Notes under the pieces: generated by a model
Told to the model about the DNA's origin: nothing
Database searches by the model: none
Seen by the model: the letters and a program-made list of their open reading frames with translations, nothing else
Program-made: the position numbers and the translations under genes
Assembly (NCBI GenBank): GCA_963555705.1
Contig: OY743172.1
Location: forward strand, 66,174,602-66,238,601
DNA: 64,000 bases
Direction: 5' to 3'
Source of the DNA: Ligustrum vulgare
Lineage: Eukaryota; Streptophyta; Magnoliopsida; Lamiales; Oleaceae
In this document: piece by piece, positions 23,401-34,979 of the stretch
Position numbering within the stretch: the first letter of the stretch is position 1
Layout: each line of letters starts with the position of its first letter

Positions 23401-24320
23401 ATTACTCCTAAAATGATGTGGATCAGGTAGTACGTTACTGGGAGCATTTTTCGTACAGGGTTAGAGATGATGATAGAGGCTCAACATCAGATTTCAGGCC
23501 TCCCTGATGATTCTTGCCACAAAGTCTATCTCTAAAATGTAAATGAAGCTCTTATTAGGAGGCAACCCAATTCCTCAAACCCATTTGATTTTGATTTACC
23601 GGAGTGTTTAATTTTGCATTTTTTCTATTAGCATGCTTAGGATGCATACAATTCCATATTATGTATTTTAAGTTTTGTTTATGGTCTAATCTTGCACGCT
23701 CTAACATTAGGAGTATTTTGTTAGATTTGTTGCTTTTAAGTTATTCATTGCTTGACATTTCATTTGTTGAGTTCTAGTATGCTTAAGATGCATGCATGGA
23801 CATGTTGTGTATCTTATGTTTTACTTGTGCTTTTATTTTGCATGTTTTGGCATTAGTAGTATATTTTAGTTTTCATTACATTTTTGCTTGTTTTCATAGC
23901 TTATCATTAAAATCCTCAACATGACACATTATCTTAGAACATGAAAATGGTGTTTGAAAGTTGGTTGCATGTATAAAAAGGAAGTTAGGTGTGGAAAAAG
24001 AAGTAAGAAACGTATAGGAAAAATCTGGGCATTCTACCGGATTAAGGCTGCTCAACTGAGAGCCTATAATCTAGGCAGAATGCCCAGATTATATAGGTAT
24101 ACTTGTTTATCAAAATTGTATAAATTATACTCGTCTTCTCTCCTCCAAATCACCTTTAAATGTATTTCCAATCATTCTCCAACATTTACACATCACATTT
24201 GGGTCAAATTCATTCTTGAACACTTGCTAATCACACCAAAAGTATGAATTTTCCTATAACTTTTGTTTTTTTTATCAATTGTTGGTGTTCGTCATGTTTC
24301 ATGTAAAAACTTGAACTTGT
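23401..24320 (+). other. Non-coding 3' part of the Athila-like element
   Basis: It contains the 'ggaggcaacccaa' block at about 23559, which I have seen downstream of protease or pol in related elements. It also has a near-repeated pair 'tgcttaggatgcat' (23635) and 'tgcttaagatgcat' (23780). The expected RT is absent. A 69-nt hairpin lies at 24022-24090. Confidence 0.4.
24022..24090. repeat. Strong foldback (14-bp perfect arms plus inner stem)
   Basis: AATCTGGGCATTCT (24022-24035) is perfectly complementary to AGAATGCCCAGATT (24077-24090). Inside, AGGCT and AGCCT flank an 11-nt loop, and the intervening bases pair with few bulges, so nearly the whole 69 nt can fold as one stem-loop. Confidence 0.8.
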
Positions 24321-24328
24321 ATATGATT

Positions 24329-24813
24329 TAGTGATGGCAATGGAGCGAATTGGGGTGGATCGGTGCCGACCCAAATCCACTCCACAAAATTTCCAATCGA
24401 ATCGAATCGAATCAAACAGTAAAAATCTCGGATTGTGTCGGATTCGGATCAGGTCAAATCGAAACATACATTAAGAAATTTTCGTTATATATTTTTGTTG
24501 ACGAAAAACATATCTATACATTATTCATAAAATAACTAATATAATATCTAATTCATATAACAAAACATTACATGTGTAAAGAATTAATGATTTTGTACCA
24601 AATTCAATAAAAGATTACATATTTTATATTTAATAATTAAATATTTTTATATATTTTTTTAAATTTTTTTTAAAAAAATTCGGATCGTGGATCGGGTCAG
24701 ATCAGTCACTATCGATCCAAATCCGATCCGTCGATCGACGGATCGAGATTTTTCTAGATCGGGTCGGATCGACGGATCAACGGATCAGATCGAATATTTT
24801 TTTGCCATCTCTA
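24329..24813. mobile_element. hAT-type MITE (485 bp)
   Basis: Flanked by a perfect 8-bp duplication ATATGATT (24321-24328 and 24814-24821). Termini are TAGTGATGGCAA and, reverse complemented, TAGAGATGGCAA: 12 bp with one mismatch. The size of the duplication and the TAGNGATGGCAA ends fit the hAT superfamily. The interior is filled with short 'cggatc/gatccg' words near both ends and has no coding capacity. Confidence 0.93.
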
Positions 24814-24821
24814 ATATGATT

Positions 24822-26100
24822 GGTGATGGGATTAGGATATGAATTGAGTAATTGTATTTTGTTAATACAGGTGAAATTTTATTGGGTTAATCCATGTTCC
24901 AAATCTATGTTTTGCATTGATTTCCTTACATGCACACCAAGTATTTGATGAATTGCTACAATGAGATTTTTGTTGAGTTTTCACAAATCCTTTTGGATTA
25001 TCACCTTTATCACATGTTATACATTATATGCTCATCATTCACAGTTTACACTGATTTAAGGCACTAAACTCAAACGGAACACCATTGCACCCATTGCAAG
25101 ATCACTATAGGCACAATGCACTTGAATTTAGCTTCTAGTTAGTACTTCACCATATGTTTTGACAACCTAAAACAACTCCAAATGAGCTGAATTCTTGAGA
25201 TGTTGTTGACAAGGTTGTATACTTTCTTATGCCCAGAGGTTTTTCGAGAAAATTCTTATTTTCCTAGGTGATATCAGGGTCTGAACATTAATGGTCGACA
25301 CTTTTTCAAAAATTTCAAAATTTTTCTAAGTCCTAGTTTGGGGGGTGTTTGGTTAATTCATTTCTTCCTTATGCAATATTTATGCATTCTAATGTTGTTT
25401 ATCTCTCTTTTTTCATGGGACACTATGAATACATCTTAGCCAACACATGGAGGAGCTAGAAATAGGTCTAATCATCCAAGTTGAAACACAAAGTAAAGCT
25501 TCAAAATGGGACACCACCTCTCCAACCCCGGAAAGTACCTAACCCTCTTTATTATTATAAGTGTATTTGATTTATTTATTTGAAATACATTTAGGGAATG
25601 TATAAATCTATTTTTGGGGTGGGAATATCATTCGTGCAATGCATTCATTCGATTTTTGGGGTAAACGAAAATCTCAAAAATTTTCAACTTTTGTTTATTT
25701 ATTTATTGCTTAGGACATAGTCTAGATCATTTTTATGCTTTAGCTAGAGTAATGAACAACATCAGAACGTGTTTTCTCTTTTCTATTTATCCATGTTCGA
25801 CTTTAATCACTTGAGCACACAACCATTATAAAATAATTACTCGTGTAGGAATATGTTTGATAATTGTGGGGCATATTTGTAATTTGAACATAGGATGGAC
25901 TATAAAATCCCAAACCATAATTTTTTGCGCTGACACTCGCCTATTTTTTTGTTGACTTGAAATATTAATATTTCAACCGTCAACAATTAGAGCTAAAAGG
26001 AGGGCGCCTTGTGATAAAATTGCAATCCATTTAACCAATTTATTCAAATCATATAATTCTTTACGATTTTCAGATGACATGGATGACCACAATTTCAGAG
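24822..26100 (+). other. Non-coding tail probably belonging to the Athila-like element
   Basis: Phrases such as 'agtcctagtttggggggtgtttgg' (about 25330) and 'gggacactatgaatac' (25417) resemble the long non-coding region before Athila 3' LTRs. No 3' LTR matching 20150-21038 is visible. The short minus-strand frame at 25973-26221 has no recognisable domain. Confidence 0.35.
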
Positions 26101-26103
26101 CAT

Positions 26104-26331
26104 TCACGTGAGCAAAGGGAACCATGTTGAGACACCTGTAGGTCGTACAAGGAAGGAGGACAACTTGGAGGCCAGACCCAGACCAGATCCTCAGACGGGA
26201 GAGATAATTAGTCAATTGCAAGAGCTAACTCAAGTGGTTGGAAAGATGCAACAGAATAAACCACAAGGAAAATCGCAAGCCCACCGTAATGAGGTAGAAC
26301 TAGGCGTGGTTCCATATAGTTCTGGTTCCTA
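26104..26331 (+). pseudogene. Possible gypsy gag N-terminal fragment
   Basis: An open frame reads KGNHVETPVGRTRKEDN, EARPRPDPQTGE and IISQLQELTQVVGKMQQ. The charged, coiled-coil-like content fits a gag N-terminus and would precede the pol relic that begins at 26964, but the core gag domain is missing. Confidence 0.3.
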
Positions 26332-26963
26332 GGGAACTGAACTGAACCAAGAACGAAACCATTCGGTTCTTTTGCTTCTGGTTCCAATTTCCTAAACTAA
26401 AATTTTTCAAACTGAAGCGACGAAGCCATGGTAGATTCCAGCTGGTAAGAATCATAAAACGGTAAAGTCATCGACTTTAATCAAAATGCGAATACAACAC
26501 TCAAAATCATTGACACCAAAATATTCACTCCTTTTTAAAAAGTAACATATCTCCTCATTCGTATGTATGTACTCCTTCTAAAAATTCTTCAATTTCTGTT
26601 CGTAATTCTCCATATTTTTAGGGAACATTCGCACAAGTCCAGCAAATACTTAAAAGCAAGATAACAGTTAATTTTAAGATGAAGAGTAAAGATTTATTGT
26701 TTGTTCATTCTTGAAGAACTGACGGCTGAAGGTTTGAAGTTGAATGATAGAACCAATAAAAGAAAAATGATTTTTGATCTATGATTTTTTGTTTATTACT
26801 TGTTTTGCTTATAGTTATTGTAATGTTTAATGAGTTAATAGTTGTTGGATAATTGATATTGATTAATGGACCAGACAACATGCATTAAGATTAGGAATTA
26901 ATAATTTTTATTATATTTTTTTTAAACTTATATTTCAAAATAAATAAAAAATCGTGTTTTCAA
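26332..26963. other. Unassigned insertion-like sequence with GGTTC words
   Basis: It starts with several 'ggttc/gaacc' words ('tggttcctagggaact', 'ccattcggttc'), reminiscent of hAT subterminal repeats, then becomes AT-rich. It separates a gag-like fragment from RT. I found no matching inverted end or target duplication. Confidence 0.3.
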
Positions 26964-27181
26964 GGATATTGATTAGTGGACGATTTATTTGATCAGCTTC
27001 AAGGATCAGATGTGTTTTCAAAAATAGATCTTAGATCCAGATATCATCAGTTGATGATTAAATCAGATGATATTTTGAAAACTGCTTTTAGTACTCGTTA
27101 TGGTCATTATGAGTTTTTAGTAATGCTTCTCAGGTTGACAAATGCTCCAGCAGTGTTTCTCGATTTAATGAATAGGATATT
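26964..27181 (+). pseudogene. Ty3/gypsy reverse transcriptase, first part (interrupted)
   Basis: Reads [29 protein letters not shown], then [15 protein letters not shown] and [24 protein letters not shown] holds the first catalytic Asp. The frame breaks after MNRIF at a perfect 5-bp duplication and continues at 28554 with KEYLDKFVIVFIDD. The Gly of the usual FGLTNAP is replaced. Confidence 0.92.
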
Positions 27182-28553
27182 TGATCGCTCCTCAAGTGCA
27201 CGGGTCGCGCAAGTAATAACGTGGATGTGAGTCCAAGCATCGATCCCACAGAGATTGTGTTAAATTGTATTTTAGATTACGAATCATTAACCGGAACTAG
27301 AAAAGCTTAGGATTTGGGAATTTTGATTTTGAAAAACAAATTAAAAATTAAACTAAAGAAAGTAAGAAAATTTGATTTGTTAAAACGATGAGATGAATAT
27401 GTTAGAATTATAAATTCACATTAATCATATCAACCATGTATTTGACTTAAACATTTAATAACAAGGTATGAGTATTGAAAATCTGTGTTCCTATATTTAT
27501 TTATGTCCCATTTCGAGCGACGCATAAACACTTTTTCCTACAAGAGACGAGCCTATATTTCTATGACCAATCCAAACATGTAGAAAAGTATTAATGAATT
27601 ATGAACACTTTTTAGGATAACACAAACCATAGGGGTATATTTCTATCCCCTGTCGGACTTCGTTGCAATTAATCAAGGTCTAATAGATTCCTACTCTTTC
27701 GAACATAGAACTCTATCACAAACATCAATAATTATCCGTCCACAATCATAGATGAGAATAAAAACATAATTAATTGCATCAATCTCATAAATTGCATAAT
27801 ATAAATGTACCGTCAATACATGGAATCAATAAATTAAAGCTTTATCAAAATTCTAACAATGAAAACCTAGCCTAAATACATGATCGAAAATAAATCACAA
27901 GGAAGGCTAAATACATGACAGCGTTTTGGCATGAATTATGAAGATTGGGAACCCTTAATTTTGTGCCCCAAGTCTGGTATATATCGAATCTCCCGAAGCC
28001 TAGGTAAAAAATAAGAGAAATTCGCTGAAAATCGCGCAAAAAGCCCATCAGTTGGCCCAGCCGGACAACCATGTAACCGCACGGTACAAATTGGCGCGAC
28101 AACACGGTTATAACAATTTCAACTCTGTTCCTTTTTTTTGAGGTCATGCGACAGCATGGATTTTACACCATGCGACCGCACTGTTATAAATTTTCCATGC
28201 AATTTTTTTTCATTTACTACAATTTAGTCCTCAAACCTTTATTGTACCTCAGTCCATCAACTTTCAATTGATACAATTGAGTCCCCAAACTTTTGATTTC
28301 TCCCAAATTGATTCTTTTTTTTCAATTTTCTTCTAATTGGCCCTTTGATTAACTACGTCAACTCTTGATTTGCACACGTTGACAATTTTTTCATCCAATT
28401 GCTCGATTTTGGCTTCAATTCCATTTTTTTCTCGACTTTGGGTTATTCCTGAAATATAAACAAATATAACCAAAATAAATAGAAAATATTCCTGAACAAA
28501 CAATAAAAATCCTACTTTTAGGATAGAAATACGTGTATAAAACACACTTATCA
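27182..28553 (-). mobile_element. Solo LTR (1,372 bp) inserted in the RT gene
   Basis: Flanked by ATATT (27177-27181 and 28554-28558). Ends are TGATCGCTCC and CACTTATCA on the plus strand, that is TG...CA. On the minus strand it begins TGATAAGTGTG, the likely natural orientation since 'gcacggg..gcaagtaataa' stretches are usually at the 3' end of such LTRs. It holds no coding region. Excision of the segment restores the RT reading frame exactly, so one LTR remains after recombination between two. Confidence 0.85.
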
Positions 28554-30691
28554 ATATTCAAGGAATATTTGGACAAATTTGTGATAGTATTTATCGATGA
28601 TATTCTTATTTACTCGAAAAAAAGACCATGCAACACACTTGAAGATTGTGTTACAAATTCTAAGAGAAAAGCAATTGTACCCCAAATTCAAGAAATGTGG
28701 GTTTTGGCTGGAAAAAGTGGTATTTCTGGGACACATAGTGTCAAAAGGAGTTGAATTTGATCCCGATAAAGTTGAAGTAGTATTAGACTAGCTACGACCA
28801 TCTTCACCCACGGAAGTAAGGAGTTTCTTAGGTTTAAAAGGGTACTATAGACGATTTGTTCAAGATTTTTCAAAAATTGCTAGCCCTTTCATCCAATTGA
28901 CTCCCAAGAATGCAAAGTTTAAATGGAGTGAAGATTGTGAAATGATTTTTCAAGAGTTAAAGAAGAGACTCATTTCAGCACCTATTTTAACACTTCCATC
29001 TATCAAACACACTTTTACCATTTATAATGATGCTTCTAAACAAGGATTCTGAGGTGTACTTATGCTGAAGGGTAAAGTAATCGCATATGCTTCCAGGAAA
29101 TTGAAACCATACAAAAGAAATTACCCTACACATGATCTAGAATTGGCAGAGAAAGTGTTCACCCTGAAAAATTTGAGGCACTATTTGTGCGACGAAAGGT
29201 GTGAAATTTTCACCTACCACAAGAGTTTGAAATATTTCTTTACTAAAAAAAAAAGCTAATTATGCGATAGCACCGATGGTTAGAATTAATTAAAGATTAT
29301 GATTAGATCATCCACTACCACCCAGGAAACGAAAAACGTGGTAGCAGACGCATTAAGCCAAAAAACCCCAAAGCAGTCAAGAGACTTGGGTAAGGAGATA
29401 GAAAATCTGAGTTTAGAAATTCTCTCATCAGGAAAAGCCAAGTTATCAACTTTGATCATTTGGACAACTTTACAAGAAAGGATCAAAGGGTACAAAAGGC
29501 AGATTTATTCCCTGAGAAGATGAGAAGAAGGATATCTTTTGAGAAACCTTCTGACTAACAAATATCCACCCCATGGATTATTATAATATAAGGAAAAAAT
29601 TTATCTGCTAACAAAGAAGGAATTCGGAAAGAATTTTTACAAGAATCAAAAAATACTCCTTATGCATCACACCCTAGTTTGACAAAAATGTACCACAAGA
29701 TAAAAACATTATACTGGTGGCCAGACATGAGAAGAGAAATTGTTGACTACGTAGCCCAATGTCTTACTTGTTAACAAGTAAAAGCTGAACATCAAAGATT
29801 TGCAGGTACCTTAAAACCCCTATCAGTACCTGAGTGGAAATGGAAAGATATATCAATGGATTTCGTAACAGGATTACCCAAAACAACTAAATGATATGAT
29901 GCTATATGGGTTATTGCAGATCGATTGATGAAATCAGCAAATTTTCTACCTATCAAAATGACATACAAAATGGGTTACTATGCAAAGTTGTATATTCAAG
30001 AGATTTTGAGACTACATGAAATACCAAAAACCATAGTATTCGATCGTGATCCTAGGTTTGTCGCATTTTTTAAAAAGATTGCATGAGTCTCTGGGAACCA
30101 AACTACAATTTAGCATTGCTTTTTATCCTCAAAAGGATGGACAAACTAAAAGAACTATCCAAATTCTTGAGGATATGCTTAGAGTTAATGTCATGCAATT
30201 CGATAGAAGCTGGGAAAAGTACTTACCGTTAGTCAAATTTGCATACAACAATAGCTGCGAAGAATCTATCAAAATGCCACCATATGAAGCATTGTATGGT
30301 AGAAAATGTTGATCACCTTTATTTTGGGAAGAAGTAGGTAAGAGTTTAGGAGCTGATTTAGTTCAAGCCATGACACAAATTGTGTGAAGAATTCTGACAA
30401 ATATTTTTGCAGCCCAGGATTGCCAACAAAGCTATGCAAATAAGTGGTGAAGACCTTTAGAATTTGAAGTTAGAGATAAAGTTTTCATTAAAATGTCCCC
30501 ATTCAAAAGAATTTTCTGATTTGGAAAGAAAGGAAAACTTACCTCCACGATATATTGGACCTTTTGAGATTAAGAAAAAAGTTGGATCTTTGGCTTACAA
30601 ACTAGAGTTTCCCACTGAGTTAGCAAAAGTGCATGACGTGTTTCATGTACCCACCCTCCAAAAGAGATGTGGGAACACGAAGACGAGATGA
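28554..30691 (+). pseudogene. Ty3/gypsy pol, second part: RT end, RNase H, integrase
   Basis: Resumes with VFIDDILIYSK (RT catalytic Asp pair intact). Then come the thumb FLGHIVSKG (28722), SFLGLKGYYRRFVQDFSKI (28830) and RNase H with NDASKQGF (29025), [23 protein letters not shown] (29076) and KSLKYFFT (29224). VVADALSQ is at 29340. The integrase zinc region at 29600-29800 is heavily frameshifted. The core has FDRDPRF (30040), FYPQKDGQTKR (30122) and NNSCEESIKMPPYEALYG (30247). The tail has FGKKGKLPPRYIGPF and VHDVFHVP. Many stops make it inactive. It resembles a Tekay-like chromovirus. Confidence 0.92.
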
Positions 30692-30708
30692 GAAGGAAAA
30701 AATTCCTA

Positions 30709-30722
30709 AAGGAAGGGGAGAT
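30709..30722 (+). other. Polypurine tract
   Basis: AAGGAAGGGGAGA lies directly before TGTAACACCCC at 30724. Confidence 0.75.
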
Positions 30723-30723
30723 T

Positions 30724-31507
30724 GTAACACCCCAAAAATTTTATGCTTAAATTCTAGAATTTGCATTGTTTCACTTCCTCATTTAGATGAACATTGATGG
30801 GAAAAACAAGTGAAGTTCCATAATCCATGATATTAGGACTTAATTATGATGTTTAATATTGTGTTGATTGGGTTTAGAACTCAATTGGAATAAATTTCAT
30901 AAGTAAAGGTTAAACTAGAAATTAGAAACCCTTAGGAATTACAAATTTGCCATCTCTATGGACGTGATTTTAAGAGCATTTTGTATGATCCGTAGTAAAT
31001 TCTAGCTAATGCATGTTACACTATCCTATAGTTTACAATGAGATCTAAACACTGATACCAAGTTCAATCATATTTGAGGATGGAAAGTAACTTAAATATC
31101 GAGCCAAAGTTACACATGAGAAAGAGGTTAGAATGCTGAAAAAATTGAAAATTTTTCTAAGTGTTGGATGTTACCCGAACAACCATGCCGTTTGCTCTGC
31201 ATGTGTATGCCTTACAAAGTTTGTAACATGAACTTTACAATGGTATAACGAACGACCTAATCGGACTTCATTTGGACCTCAAATATCGACCCAAAGTAGG
31301 CTACACGAAATTGAAAATCTGCATTATTTTTGAATTAAATAATGGAAATAGTACCACGTGGCACACATGCATGCTTGATGTCTAAGGCATTGGTTGGGAT
31401 GGTTTTAGACCTCAAAACACTACTACAATTTAATATTTTCAAATAACGGCTAAACTAATGTACATAAATGAGTTTTAACTTATAAACTCACCTAAACATA
31501 CATTAAC
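30724..31507 (+). repeat. Start of the 3' LTR of the second gypsy element
   Basis: TGTAACACCCCAAAA follows the polypurine tract, a standard chromovirus LTR start. The LTR is interrupted at 31508 by a solo LTR and probably continues at 32392-32551, 36584-38340 and 41060-42057, with other elements nested between. No 5' LTR was found. Confidence 0.7.
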
Positions 31508-32391
31508 TGATGAGAATCATGGCGGGCTTGACGGAAAGAATTACAAATCAAGCCAAACAAAGCTTCCAGCATATTCGAAGAGCTTCACAGATCAAGCATT
31601 GCGAGAGTGAACAAAGTTCGAGGCTAAACCAAGTGAGCAAGCCAAGAGACAAGCCGAGAATCAAGTTGGAAACCAAGAAAATCAAAAATTATGCAAAAGC
31701 AAAGTTACGGCCGTAACCAAATATTCTCACGGCCGTAAGTCACTCTCGGATCAAAATGAAGAATTTCAGGTTTCCAAAGTTACGGTCGTAAGTTTATGGT
31801 CACGGTCGTAATCCTTAAGCAGAAGTATAGTTATGGTCGTAAGGAATGTTGTCACGGCCGTAAATCCAGATTAACGCAAATCATGCGGATTTTTATTTCC
31901 TTCTTTATATTTTAATTCCTTTTTCCTATTTTAGTATTTTAGGAGTCTATTTTGATAGATTTTATCTATTCCCTAATTAGATTAGATTTTATTTAGTTTC
32001 CTAAGTAGACTAGGATTTTTATTCTGGTTGCCTATATAAAGGCGTCTTCATTGTAATACAAAAAAGAAGACTTTGATTATTGAATGAAATATATTGAGTG
32101 TTTTTACTCTCTAAAGGTGAGGATTCCCTTTAACCCGAAATATTATCAAATATTGTGTGATATTTGTAGCGTTCAACAAATTGAACTTATCAAGGATCTA
32201 GACATTCCTTGTGGTGTTCCCCCATTACGGTTCTTGTTTCCGCATCGTAACGGGTCTTGGGTTTAACATACCCCTGGTTCTTGCGTCGTGAGGCTCGGGT
32301 CGTAGTGTTACCGTCCGTACCAATCTGGATTCAGAACTTTCCCGGCGTTAATTCCGTGTGTTCGTCGTGACCCCCTCCCGGGATCACATCA
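31508..32391 (+). mobile_element. Solo LTR, copia-like (884 bp)
   Basis: Termini TGATG...CATCA form a perfect 5-bp inverted repeat. Flanks TTAAC (31503-31507) and TTAAA (32392-32396) are a near-perfect target duplication. A TATA box CCTATATAAA lies at 32031-32040, and an AATGAAAT stretch about 45 bases later could serve in 3' end formation. No primer site or coding sequence follows. Confidence 0.75.
31704..31864. repeat. Six copies of a TTACGGCCGTAA-type palindrome
   Basis: GTTACGGCCGTAAC (31704-31717) is a perfect 14-bp palindrome. Variants with GGCCGTAA or GGTCGTAA recur at about 31728, 31780, 31801, 31832 and 31852, in the upstream half of the solo LTR, roughly 170-330 bases before its TATA box. 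Confidence 0.85.
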
Positions 32392-32899
32392 TTAAACCTG
32401 TCTCTACATGTATATGACATTTCACCTCCCCTTACTCCTTCATCTCCCCCACTCTCGAAAACAAGAAGAAAAACCAAGGAAAAATTTTGAAAATTTTCAA
32501 TTCCTTCTACACAAGGTAAGATCATCTTCAAAATTTTGAATCTAAGTGGCCGTTTGATAGTGAGTGTGGAATTTGGATGGAAAAAAACGAATTTTAGGGA
32601 ATTGAATTCCTAGGAACCAAATTATCGGGAATTGGAAGTTTAATGTACTTGATTTTCTAGGTGGAAAAGTGGGAAGTTTTTTCAAGTTTTGTTGTTTGAT
32701 TGACATTATTTTCCATGATAAATAAATAAAAATTTAGCTATCTTTATATCTTTATATATATTTAAAAGTAAAGAAGTGGTTCAGTATGGTTAACTATTTG
32801 GTTAATTAATGTTGGACTACATTATGATTAACTATTTGGTAAATATTTATTTAATTAATACGTGTTTAACTATTTAAGTTTGCATTTGGATTATTTTGA

Positions 32900-34004
32900 A
32901 ACTACTGCTATATTTACATAGGTATATTAATTTTTTTTTTAACTAATTTTTTTATTATAATTTTTAAAATTAAATAATTAAACTAATTTTTGTAGCAACA
33001 CTTTTCTAGATGTATATTTTTAAAATTATTTTTCCTTTCATTTTTGTTAAGTAAAAAAAAAATTATTTCCAAACTTGATGTATATTATTTAAAAATATTT
33101 TGAATAGTGATTGATGTGATTTTGTGTTGTTGAAAATTTAAAAAAATGGATTTATGTATAGAATATTTAAATATTAAAATGTGTGATTAAAATTGAATAC
33201 TATAGTAAAAATATATATATATTTTTTGAATACCAAATTTATTATGTGATGATTAAATCTTTATGTTAACTATATTTGATTAATAAATGTTTGACTACCA
33301 TATGATTAATTTGTTGGTTAATATTTAGTGGCTCAGTATAAACATATGATGTTAATACAATGTTGTTAACTATTTGATTAATATTTATTTGTTTAATTAA
33401 TAAATATTTGATTACAATATGGTTAACTATTTGGTTAATGCACGTTTGACTAATTAAGTTTACATTTAGATTATATTCAAACAACTACTATATTTACCTA
33501 GGTTTATTGAGTTTTTACGTTTTTTAAATATTATTTATTATTTATTTTTTAAAATTAAATAGTTAAAGTAATTTTTGTAGCAACAATTGAATGTATATTT
33601 TTAAAATTATTTTCCTTTTTTGGTAAGTAAAAACAAAAAATATTTTCAAACTTATTATGTAATGATTAAATCTTTATGTTATTTTCACTAAACTTTTTTA
33701 TATTATATTTGACCACTGTTTATACTTTGTATTCTTTTGTAATTAGAAATTTTAATTTTGAATAAATTATAAATTGATGTACGACTGTTGCATTTGTATG
33801 TTATATGTTGTTTATACTGTACATTTGACCCTCTACTATATTTGTCTAGGTTTATTGAATTTTTATGTATATTAATTTATTATTATTTATTTTTTAAATT
33901 AGATAGTTCATGTAATTTTTGTTACAAAAGTTTTTTTCCCTTTTTCGTGAGTACAAATAAAAAAATATTTTCAAACTTATTATTTAATGATTATATCTTT
34001 ATGC
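32900..34004 (+). repeat. Three imperfect direct repeats (AT-rich)
   Basis: Collinear blocks recur: 'actactatatttacctagg' at about 32901, 33482 and 33831; 'aaattaaatagttaaagtaa' at about 32967, 33551 and 33896; 'tgatgattaaatctttatg' at about 33247, 33660 and 33985. Spacing between blocks differs, so the copies are diverged by indels. The last copy runs into helicase coding sequence. Confidence 0.65.
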
Positions 34005-34156
34005 TGTTGCGGAATTTTGATCACTTTGTAGGGTTGTGTAATGGTACAAGATTAATTGTTACAAAACTTGGAAATCATGTTGTTGAAGCAAAATTTCTCG
34101 GTAGCAATCTTCCAAGGTACAAATTCTTTATTTCGATGATGCACGACACATTTTAG

Positions 34157-34664
34157 TCTGTATTTGATTCACTGTCATTTGCTTGGAAAAAATCAAATCA
34201 TGGAAAATATTTTCCACATTTTGTATTTGTTTGGTGTTTGACTGAAAAATTTACCTTAAAAAATATTTTTCAAGGTACAACCAATTAAAGCACACTTAAG
34301 TAATTTACCTAGTGAGAAAACATTTTCTAGCTTATATGGAAAACATATTTTTCGCCATGCTTGATCATTTTTGTTGTTGTTAATTGACTTATTTTTTTTA
34401 GAATTTAAACATTATTATTATCAAGTACAAATGAGTGAAAAATAATTTTTTTAATTAAAATATCATGAAAAATAATAATGTCAATACAAAACTAGAAAAA
34501 TTTCCTAATTTTTCACCCGAAAAATTAATCCAATCAAATGCTTCCAATTGACATTTTTTAGGCAAATCAATTCCTAGCAAATATTTTCTTACCATCAATT
34601 TTCCATCTTTTCAATCAAACACATACAATATTTTCCATCTTTTCAATCAAACACATACAATAAG
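34157..34664. mobile_element. MITE-like insertion inside the Helitron helicase
   Basis: It separates two pieces of one helicase gene. The left end 'gtctgtatttgattca' and the right end 'tcaatcaaacacatacaa' are imperfectly inverted. A second, inverted and truncated copy of part of it occurs at about 35020-35150: a 25-bp exact inverted match pairs 34408-34432 with 35061-35085. Exact boundaries and the target duplication could not be fixed. Confidence 0.6.
34599..34662 (+). repeat. 32-bp perfect tandem duplication
   Basis: The unit ttttccatcttttcaatc... (34599-34630) is repeated exactly at 34631-34662 at the right end of the MITE-like insertion, duplicating its terminal sequence. Confidence 0.9.
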
Positions 34665-34979
34665 GGTCAAGGAAAATCACTTTTCAAGGTTGGTCTTTAT
34701 TTAAAGAAGTCAGTTTTAAGTCATGGACAATTGTACTTTGCAGTCTCTAGAGTGACGAATCGCAGTGATTTTAAGATTATCATTTGTGACAAAGATGGAA
34801 ATAGAACAAACAAAACTATGAATGTAGTTTATATAGAAGTTTTTCAAAATTTATAGTTAAAACATTATAACTCTATTAATTACAGTATCATTTTATTATT
34901 TTCCTATCTATATCATTATATAGATGTTTGACATATAATTAAAAAATTTAGAAAATATTGAAGTCACAATTATATGTTT

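Larger units (their letters stand above)
33998..34855 (+). pseudogene. Helitron helicase (Pif1-like) C-terminal relic, interrupted
   Basis: 33998-34156 reads LLRNFDHFVGLCNGTRLIVTKL, then GNHVVEAKFLGSN. After an insertion at about 34157-34664 the frame reads GQGKSLFKVGLYLKKSVLSHGQLYFAVSRV, TNRSDFKIIICDKDG and NKTMNVVYIEVFQNL with a stop at 34853-34855. This is the well-known end of plant Helitron helicases (LCNGTRL..., GQSLxxVGLYL, QLYVAVSRV, NVVYKEVF). The C-terminal block has no internal stop. The replication initiator and the helicase Walker motifs are not present upstream. Confidence 0.93.

Noticed and set aside
25973..26221. 82-codon minus-strand ORF
   Set aside because: Overlaps a plus-strand gag-like fragment, and no recognisable motif is seen.
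33266..33997. Coding potential upstream of the Helitron helicase piece
   Set aside because: AT-rich direct repeats; the open frame starting at 33788 becomes protein-like only from about 33998.
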